A stretch of DNA of 56,118 nt from IMG/VR virus record IMGVR_UViG_3300031766_001511, positions 1 through 56,118 of that record, one strand, 5' to 3'. Positions 51,575 through 56,118 of this stretch are shown here, in pieces. Under the pieces are notes generated by a model that made no database searches, was not told the origin of the DNA, and worked only from the letters and a program-made list of their open reading frames with translations. This DNA is from a virus. A program made the position numbers and the translations under genes. Each line of letters begins with the position of its first letter. The first letter of the stretch is position 1.

Positions 51575-53107
51575 TTATTTTTGAAGTTTACCCATTAAAT
51601 CCTTCATTCTCATGAACTGAGGATTTTCGTAAGTTTTACTTTCGATAAGATTTGTAGCAGAACCTTTAGATGGTGATTTCTGTACTTTAGATGCAACTGA
51701 TTCAGTTACAACTGCAGAACTTCCTTTCGAGTCTAAATCTTCTTTTACAGTCTTATAAAGACTTTTCGATTCCTTGATTGTTTCAGCAGAATCAAAACGT
51801 CTTAAAATGTTTATTTTTTCTTGTTTTGTTGTCGAATGCTCAGTAAACAGTCGAGTAGCGTATGCTAGATTTGAATTGAAAACAGCAACTTCATTAAGTT
51901 TTTCTTTAAAGATGTTAAGTGCCTTACGGTACTCTTCATTTTTTTCTCTTAATTGTTTTACTTCTTTCTCAAGTGATTCATTGTACCTTGCTCTATTAGG
52001 AATAGAATGTGGTTTTGAAAGTCCTTTAGATTTATCAGAAGATGCTTTCTGTCCAGCAGCGTGACTTCTCACCATACCTTCTTTAGCCTCTTCGTAATCT
52101 TTGTGAGATTTTGAATCATCACCTTTTTTACCTCCGAACTCTTCATTAGATTCTTCATAATCCTTGTGAGATTTTGAGTCGTCTCCTTTTTTACCTCCAT
52201 ACTCTTCGTAATGTTCCTCTTTGTGATGTTCTTCAGCATCGTGGTGTGCGTCTTTTTTCAACTTCTCAATTTGTGAGTAGTCGTCTTCAGCTGCGTCACC
52301 ATAATAGTTTCCGTCATCCTCTCCGAGTTCAATTTCATAAACTACTTCGTCTCCTTCGTTAGATTCTTCATAATCCTTGTGAGATTTTGAATCGTCACCT
52401 TTCTTACCTCCGTATTCTTCATTTGATTCTTCATAATCTTTGTGAGATTTTGAATCATCGCCTTTCTTACCTCCGAATTCTTCGTTAGATTCTTCGTAGT
52501 CCTTATGAGATTTAGAGTCGTCACCTTTCTTACCTCCGAATTCCTCCATTTGAATTTGATATTCAACATCAGCCTCATCATCTTTAAGTGTGATTTCGTC
52601 ACCGTCTTGTGTAACAACGATTCCGTCTTCTTCACCCATAGCTTTAAAGACCTTAAGGATTTCTTCGTCAGATGCACCTGTAAGGTCAAGTGGTAAAAGA
52701 ATTTCTTCTTCGTCATCCACTTCTAACTCATCACCTGGTAAATCCATCATAAGCATATCATCAGTATCAATTTCCATATCATCCTCATCCTCATCGGATT
52801 CGTCTTCAATGTCCATGTCAACATCTAGTTCCATGTCGTCTTCAATGTCAAGTTCGTCTTGTTCTTTTGTTTCGTGCTTTACAGATTTCTCCATATCGTC
52901 ACCTTCTTCCATTTTTTCACCTTCCATTGCTTCAACAGACACTTCGTCTTCAATCTCTTCTTCATTTAGAGATTCTTTTACTAATTCACTGATTTCTTCC
53001 TTCATAGTAGAAGCAAGTATTCCTTTTGCATTCTCCGTAACGGCTTCCTTCAAATTTTCCATTTGTAGTAGCGCTTCTTCAACTAAGTTTTGTTTTTTTT
53101 GTGCCAT
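51575..53107 (-). CDS. gp22: Prohead core scaffolding protein (gp22-like) with acidic repeats
   Basis: 510 residues (T4 gp22 is 269). Supports head assembly and is cut up by the prohead protease. N-terminal helical part, then a very acidic run (~60-135), then two blocks of a 21-residue repeat (~188-250 and ~301-341: EEFGGKKGDDSKSHKDYEES) separated by a His/Glu-rich segment. The C-terminal coiled coil 'LEKEVKQLREKNEEYRKALN' and 'NEVAVFNSNLAYATRLFTEH' is the region conserved in T4-like scaffolds. The repeat expansion explains most of the extra length. Position directly upstream of gp23. Confidence 0.8.
   Translation of the reverse strand: MAQKKQNLVEEALLQMENLKEAVTENAKGILASTMKEEISELVKESLNEEEIEDEVSVEAMEGEKMEEGDDMEKSVKHETKEQDELDIEDDMELDVDMDIEDESDEDEDDMEIDTDDMLMMDLPGDELEVDDEEEILLPLDLTGASDEEILKVFKAMGEEDGIVVTQDGDEITLKDDEADVEYQIQMEEFGGKKGDDSKSHKDYEESNEEFGGKKGDDSKSHKDYEESNEEYGGKKGDDSKSHKDYEESNEGDEVVYEIELGEDDGNYYGDAAEDDYSQIEKLKKDAHHDAEEHHKEEHYEEYGGKKGDDSKSHKDYEESNEEFGGKKGDDSKSHKDYEEAKEGMVRSHAAGQKASSDKSKGLSKPHSIPNRARYNESLEKEVKQLREKNEEYRKALNIFKEKLNEVAVFNSNLAYATRLFTEHSTTKQEKINILRRFDSAETIKESKSLYKTVKEDLDSKGSSAVVTESVASKVQKSPSKGSATNLIESKTYENPQFMRMKDLMGKLQK
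52085..52207 (-). repeat. 63-bp scaffold repeat, second block (about 2 copies)
   Basis: Two tandem units encoding residues ~301-341 of the scaffold, each starting EE(Y/F)GGKKGDDSKSHKDYEE. Confidence 0.85.
52358..52546 (-). repeat. 63-bp scaffold repeat, first block (3 copies)
   Basis: Three tandem 21-residue units (EE[FY]GGKKGDDSKSHKDYEESN) encoding residues ~188-250 of the scaffold. The DNA copies differ only by scattered, mostly silent changes. Confidence 0.85.
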
Positions 53108-53132
53108 TTTAGTTATTTTTTTGCAAAATGTT

Positions 53133-53156
53133 TATTTATAGTTTTTATAATAAATA
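53133..53156 (-). promoter_or_regulatory. Late-promoter-like double element upstream of scaffold
   Basis: Minus strand TATTTATTATAAAAACTATAAATA: a T4-orientation TATAAATA ends 25 bases before the scaffold ATG, preceded by TATTTATT. The same arrangement and spacing precede the sheath gene. Confidence 0.5.
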
Positions 53157-53201
53157 TACACGAATTAAAAAAAAATCACTTTATAAAACAATAGGCAAAA
53201 A

Positions 53202-53224
53202 AAAATCGGGGTTTACCCGATTTT
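53202..53224 (-). terminator. Rho-independent terminator after 53250 gene
   Basis: AAAATCGGG / CCCGATTTT inverted repeat with a five-base loop, followed on the minus strand by a run of T residues. Confidence 0.85.
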
Positions 53225-53249
53225 AATTTTATAATATGTATGTGAAGTA

Positions 53250-53459
53250 TTACTCGATTACTTCATCAATTTTACTTTCGACACATGCAGATATTCTCCA
53301 ATCGTGAGTAAAACCTTCAAAGGCTTTAGTAACTTTAGCCTCAACATCTGTTACGTTAAAACCTTTAACTAATTTTTCTTCTCTGATTTTTTTAATCTTA
53401 CCTGAATGCTCGTCTGGCATATCATACTGAATTTTTGCTACAAAATACTTTTCTTCCAT
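53250..53459 (-). CDS. DUF4494-like small protein
   Basis: 69 residues. 'KYFVAKIQYDMPDEHSGKIK' then 'REEKLVKGFNVTDVEAKVTK' has the layout of DUF4494, a small family common in Bacteroidota and their phages ('YFV.K......G..KK..E.YLV.A..F.EAEA.I'). Function unknown. Good host clue. Terminated by a strong hairpin. Confidence 0.6.
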   Translation of the reverse strand: MEEKYFVAKIQYDMPDEHSGKIKKIREEKLVKGFNVTDVEAKVTKAFEGFTHDWRISACVESKIDEVIE

Positions 53460-53483
53460 TTTATTTTTTTTTCTTAGTTTTAA

Positions 53484-54206
53484 TTAATATCCTAAATAAT
53501 CGGTTAATTTTTTCATTAAGTCAAGTGATTTGTCTAAACCTTTTTCAGGTTCACCATTTACACTTCTTTGTTTTGTCTCTTCTTCAATGTTCTCATCGTA
53601 CTTCATTCTATCATCTTGATTAAGGAATAAGTAAGCTCCTGGTGTTGATGGTGAAGATACTAAATCAAAACAAATTAATTCAAAATCGTCCTGCACTTCA
53701 TTCCTTTCACCTTTTTTAACTAAAGAACCTACACCACGAGATGATACCCCCATAGTGACTCCCTGTCTCATAAGATTTGCCGCTTGGTCTCCTGGACATG
53801 ATACAACACCTGTTTTATGAAAACCTGGTGATGTCAATAATTTTATTTTACCCATTAGAACATTACCTTCCCACCACATATCAGTTATCAAGTGTGATAC
53901 ACGGTCTAAGTCGATAAGTGACGATTCAGGGTGATTAAGTTCTGATATCGATAATCCTTTCTTTATTGCCTCTTGGTATTTTTCACCTTCTCTCCTTAAT
54001 ATTGATTCGGGATATATTCTACCGTTTCTATTTGGTGTGTCGTATTTTTGTAATACTGCGTAAAACTCAAAAGGTTTAGAATGGTCTAATTGACCGTATG
54101 ATTCTTTTATAATATCGGCGTTACGTTTATCGTTTGGGTTTATAAAACCGGCATCCCACTCAATTAAAATCCCTTTACCCGTATCATTTGGTCCTAATAT
54201 TTTCAT
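53484..54206 (-). CDS. gp21: Prohead protease (gp21-like)
   Basis: 240 residues (T4 gp21 is 212). Serine protease that cleaves the prohead core, capsid protein and internal proteins at (L/I)xE sites. Conserved motifs: 'KYDTPNRNGRIYPESILRR' (~54-72), 'GLSISELNHPESSLIDLDRV' with catalytic His92, 'GVTMGVSSRGVGSLVKKG' with catalytic Ser155/156, and 'FDLVSSPSTPGAYLF'. Upstream of the scaffold and capsid genes as in T4. Confidence 0.92.
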   Translation of the reverse strand: MKILGPNDTGKGILIEWDAGFINPNDKRNADIIKESYGQLDHSKPFEFYAVLQKYDTPNRNGRIYPESILRREGEKYQEAIKKGLSISELNHPESSLIDLDRVSHLITDMWWEGNVLMGKIKLLTSPGFHKTGVVSCPGDQAANLMRQGVTMGVSSRGVGSLVKKGERNEVQDDFELICFDLVSSPSTPGAYLFLNQDDRMKYDENIEEETKQRSVNGEPEKGLDKSLDLMKKLTDYLGY

Positions 54207-54217
54207 ATCTTTTATTT

Positions 54218-54225
54218 TATAAATA
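54218..54225 (-). promoter_or_regulatory. TATTTATA element upstream of prohead protease
   Basis: Minus strand CATATTTATAAAATAAAAG, ending 11 bases before the ATG at 54206. Confidence 0.45.
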
Positions 54226-54233
54226 TGCTACGT

Positions 54234-54620
54234 TTAGTATTCCATCGAGATAAAAACGTCCCATTCACTTATTCTAATTGGAGTTACTCTTAATAATTGG
54301 TTTATTTTGTCACTAACGAATATCTTATATTCTGTTGTTAAAACAGAATCGTCACCTTCTCCTGAGAAAAAAACGTAGTTATTCGCGAAGTCTGTAACTT
54401 CCTGTCCTTTATAAATTACTTTACCAATTTCAACCCGAACACTTATATCTTCGTCTTGAATATCACCTTCTATCATAACACTACTTGGTAAAATAAAAGT
54501 ATCCCCATAACCAAATTCATATATAAATTTTTTAGGGTCTATAAGATTATTAAGATTATCTACAAGCGTATTTGCTTCAAATAATCTTAATAATTGACTT
54601 TCATTAATTACGACTTTCAT
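54234..54620 (-). CDS. Small hypothetical protein with INESQL leader
   Basis: 128 residues. N-terminus 'MKVVINESQLLRLFEANTLV' contains the recurring leader ending LFE, a prohead-protease consensus. The rest is mixed: 'IYEFGYGDTFILPSSVMIEG', 'ISVRVEIGKVIYKGQEV' and 'VFFSGEGDDSVLTTEYKIFV'. Lies just upstream of the prohead protease gene. Function unknown; possible head component. Confidence 0.5.
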   Translation of the reverse strand: MKVVINESQLLRLFEANTLVDNLNNLIDPKKFIYEFGYGDTFILPSSVMIEGDIQDEDISVRVEIGKVIYKGQEVTDFANNYVFFSGEGDDSVLTTEYKIFVSDKINQLLRVTPIRISEWDVFISMEY

Positions 54621-54634
54621 TTAGTTGTTTTAAC

Positions 54635-54642
54635 TATAAATA
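54635..54642 (-). promoter_or_regulatory. TATTTATA element upstream of 54620 gene
   Basis: Minus strand CTATTTATAGTTAAAACAAC, ending 14 bases before the ATG at 54620. Confidence 0.45.
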
Positions 54643-54644
54643 GA

Positions 54645-55082
54645 TTAAACAGACTGTTTTTTAGTTTTATGTAGTATAAAATATTTTGATTTCATTAACG
54701 GATACCCATATAATGTATTAACTATTTGTTTTATCCTGTCTCTAAGTATCAACGATTTAAAGTCTATTTGTTCTTTTACAAATAATGTTACCTCTAAATT
54801 CATAAAACTTCTTTTACCTAATTGTATACCACTACTTCTTAAATCTAAATCGACTATGTTATGTTTTTCAAATAATAACGGGTCCACCGATTCTAATAAG
54901 TGATGTTTAATGTCCCTCTCTAACATACCTGTCGTTCTAACCCAATTATGAGCCGTCATTGTTGGTTCCACCCAACTTTGTATGAGAATATAAACTGATT
55001 TTAATTTTTTTGCATCTACTGTTCCATAACTACATTTCGCGTTTTCGTATCCCGTTAATTGGGACGTTTTTCCTTTTTTCAT
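54645..55082 (-). CDS. Hypothetical phage protein
   Basis: 145 residues, mixed alpha/beta: 'LKSVYILIQSWVEPTMTAHN', 'IKHHLLESVDPLLFEKHNIV', 'GIQLGKRSFMNLEVTLFVKE', 'SLILRDRIKQIVNTLYGYPL'. No motif recognised. Cotranscribed with the head-gene cluster. Confidence 0.5.
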   Translation of the reverse strand: MKKGKTSQLTGYENAKCSYGTVDAKKLKSVYILIQSWVEPTMTAHNWVRTTGMLERDIKHHLLESVDPLLFEKHNIVDLDLRSSGIQLGKRSFMNLEVTLFVKEQIDFKSLILRDRIKQIVNTLYGYPLMKSKYFILHKTKKQSV

Positions 55083-55168
55083 ATAAATTCATAATATCTA
55101 ATGTTTATTTGTTCGTTAAAAATATAACTATAAAAAGTACGATTGTCAAAATATTGATAAGTTGAATA

Positions 55169-55176
55169 TATTTATT
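55169..55176 (+). promoter_or_regulatory. TATTTATT element upstream of bS21 gene
   Basis: GAATATATTTATTATAATAAG, ending 14 bases before the ATG at 55191; one mismatch to TATTTATA. Confidence 0.4.
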
Positions 55177-55190
55177 ATAATAAGTCATAT

Positions 55191-55382
55191 ATGTTAATAA
55201 TAGAAATAGGAAAAAAAGAAAATATCGAAAGAGCCTTAAAAAGGTATAAGAATAAAGTTTATAAGACTAAACAGTTGAATAGGCTTCGAGAGGAAAAAGA
55301 GTTTACTAAGAAGTCTACTAAGAGACGTAAACAAAAACAAAAAGCCATTTATATCCAAAAAATAAAGGATTCAGAAATCTGA
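55191..55382 (+). CDS. rpsU: Ribosomal protein bS21 (phage-encoded)
   Basis: 63 residues, normal bS21 length. 'MLIIEIGKKENIERALKRYK' is the bS21 N-terminal strand and first helix, followed by 'KTKQLNRLREEKEFTKKSTK' and 'RRKQKQKAIYIQKIKDSE'. Wording and length resemble Bacteroidota bS21 (which end 'K.AYIQ.L+DS'). bS21 sits on the 30S platform near the anti-Shine-Dalgarno region; in Flavobacterium johnsoniae it takes part in hiding that region, with Tyr54 implicated (from memory). Tyr54 is present here. The phage copy could replace or modify the host's, favouring phage mRNAs that lack Shine-Dalgarno sites. Own leader element and hairpin terminator. Confidence 0.88.
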   Translation: MLIIEIGKKENIERALKRYKNKVYKTKQLNRLREEKEFTKKSTKRRKQKQKAIYIQKIKDSEI

Positions 55383-55393
55383 ACCCTTTTTTT
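55364..55393 (+). terminator. Rho-independent terminator after bS21
   Basis: AAAGGATTCAG / CTGAACCCTTT hairpin (one mismatch) followed by a T-run; it overlaps the last codons of the bS21 gene. Confidence 0.75.
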
Positions 55394-55415
55394 ATTTTAT
55401 ATATGTAATTTAAAG

Positions 55416-56108
55416 TTATAAACCGTGTTCTAATTGTTTTAACTTATAAAGTGAAGTTAATGAAATTTCGGACTCATTAATATGACTTATAGTCTGATTT
55501 ACTTTTTCATGTAAATCTTCATCATTCGATTCATTAATTTTTTCAGTTAATTTTTCTAATACAATACTTTTAGAATTTACAATCTCTTCAGCTAATTCAG
55601 TTTTAGAGAGTGATAAAAGAGCCTTTAATTCTTTTTTATCTTCCTCACTGATATCACCATATTCCTTATTAAATGTGTTTGTTGCTATTTTTAACATAGA
55701 ACTTAAAGGAATGTTAACTGATTCGTTAATTTTCACATCATCTTTATTTTCACCTAATAACTTTTTTATATTATTTTTACACTCTAAAACTTCTTCTAAG
55801 TTTCTAACCGAGTTATTATAAACTACAGTATCAATATCGGTATAGTTGTTATCTGAATTATTTTTTAATCCTTCAGAAACCCACATATTAATTTCTTTAA
55901 TTTTTTTATCCTCAGTAGTTAATATATCTTTTATTGTTTCAATACATTCATTTACGTAGTCATCAACAATTTCTTTGGATAAACCTTTTTTCTTGGAAAG
56001 TTCATCATAAAGAAAATATGCTTCAGCAAGTTTCTCGTTCTCAATTACATGATTTTTAAATGACTTCATATTGGTTTTAAAAGAATTTTTACCATATGAC
56101 TTAGTCAT
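55416..56108 (-). CDS. Hypothetical helical protein near head genes
   Basis: 230 residues, almost all helical and charged. 'KSFKNHVIENEKLAEAYFLY' near the N-terminus contains KLAE (LxE type) and resembles internal or core proteins of T4-like heads; 'VDDYVNECIETIKDILTTED' and 'KTELAEEIVNSKSIVLEKLT' follow. 'INESV', 'INESN' and 'INESE' occur in the C-terminal half. Function unknown; possible prohead core or internal protein. The start codon lies 10 bases inside the window edge. Confidence 0.5.
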   Translation of the reverse strand: MTKSYGKNSFKTNMKSFKNHVIENEKLAEAYFLYDELSKKKGLSKEIVDDYVNECIETIKDILTTEDKKIKEINMWVSEGLKNNSDNNYTDIDTVVYNNSVRNLEEVLECKNNIKKLLGENKDDVKINESVNIPLSSMLKIATNTFNKEYGDISEEDKKELKALLSLSKTELAEEIVNSKSIVLEKLTEKINESNDEDLHEKVNQTISHINESEISLTSLYKLKQLEHGL

Positions 56109-56118
56109 TAAAGATTCT

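Noticed and set aside
52085-52546. CRISPR array
   Set aside because: The regular repeats are in-frame coding repeats without spacers of unrelated sequence.
52342-52716. 124-codon minus-strand open frame with Lys/Thr repeats
   Set aside because: Alternate frame of the repeat region in the scaffold gene; no independent start support.
52590-53141. 183-codon plus-strand Ser-rich open frame
   Set aside because: Antisense shadow of the acidic Asp/Glu run in the scaffold; extreme Ser content follows from GAT/GAA codons read backwards.
1-56118. tRNA genes, integrase, attachment sites or insertion sequences
   Set aside because: No cloverleaf-like segment, recombinase or transposase motif was seen; intergenic gaps are too short for most such features.

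Overview
The window is a stretch of a large, AT-rich, virulent T4-like myophage genome. It carries homologues of the T4 virion genes for the tail sheath (gp18), tail tube (gp19), neck (gp13), major capsid protein (gp23), prohead core (gp22-like), prohead protease (gp21), a gp5-like hub OB-fold protein and a gp26/gp51-type baseplate protein. It also has a family B DNA polymerase (gp43), a late sigma factor (gp55-like), PhoH and a dUTPase. No terminase, portal, integrase, tRNA or CRISPR array is visible. Several signs point to a Bacteroidota (Flavobacteriia-like) host: start codons almost never have a Shine-Dalgarno sequence, the phage encodes a Bacteroidota-style ribosomal protein bS21, it has a DUF4494-like small protein, and its adhesins have Pro-Thr linkers. 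The host assignment is an inference.

Layout: genes are packed tightly in alternating strand blocks, with no gene-free gap of 300 bases. 1-7897 (mostly minus): baseplate protein (partial), tail tube, HAD-like protein, small protein, sheath, putative gp15-like and gp14-like neck/tail-completion proteins, with a lone plus-strand ribbon-helix-helix gene at 5635. 7944-12803 (plus): SNF2-type helicase, a superoxide dismutase fused to a probable PD-(D/E)XK nuclease, neck gp13, and a small beta-rich protein. 12772-22618 (minus): DNA polymerase, Cys-rich protein, then host-contact proteins (PT-repeat adhesin, an anchor-domain protein, an anchor plus metzincin protease, a LamG-like fibre). 22675-30134 (plus): small structural-type proteins, glycosyltransferases, 3'-5' exonuclease and dUTPase. 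30136-34435 (minus): glycosyltransferases, acetyltransferase-sulfotransferase fusion and a DegT aminotransferase. 34539-46916 (plus): nucleotide-sugar dehydrogenase, GDP-mannose 3,5-epimerase-like enzyme, PhoH, HAD-like protein, more glycosyltransferases, late sigma factor, then hub/baseplate structural genes. 46913-55082 (mostly minus): basic virion proteins, major capsid, scaffold, DUF4494-like protein, prohead protease. 55191: bS21 (plus). 55416 to the end: an unrecognised minus-strand protein.

How it fits together: the polymerase, helicase, exonuclease and dUTPase serve replication. The sigma factor presumably drives late genes, many of which are preceded by an 8-base element reading TATTTATA in the gene's direction, often 5-14 bases before the ATG. 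The 24-40 kb block looks like a sugar activation and transfer pathway that would decorate the virion or change the host surface. The most unusual items are the SOD-nuclease fusion, the metzincin-bearing fibre, the phage bS21 in a genome without Shine-Dalgarno sites, the reversed late-promoter-like element, and short N-terminal leaders with prohead-protease-type (L/I)xE sites on several proteins.
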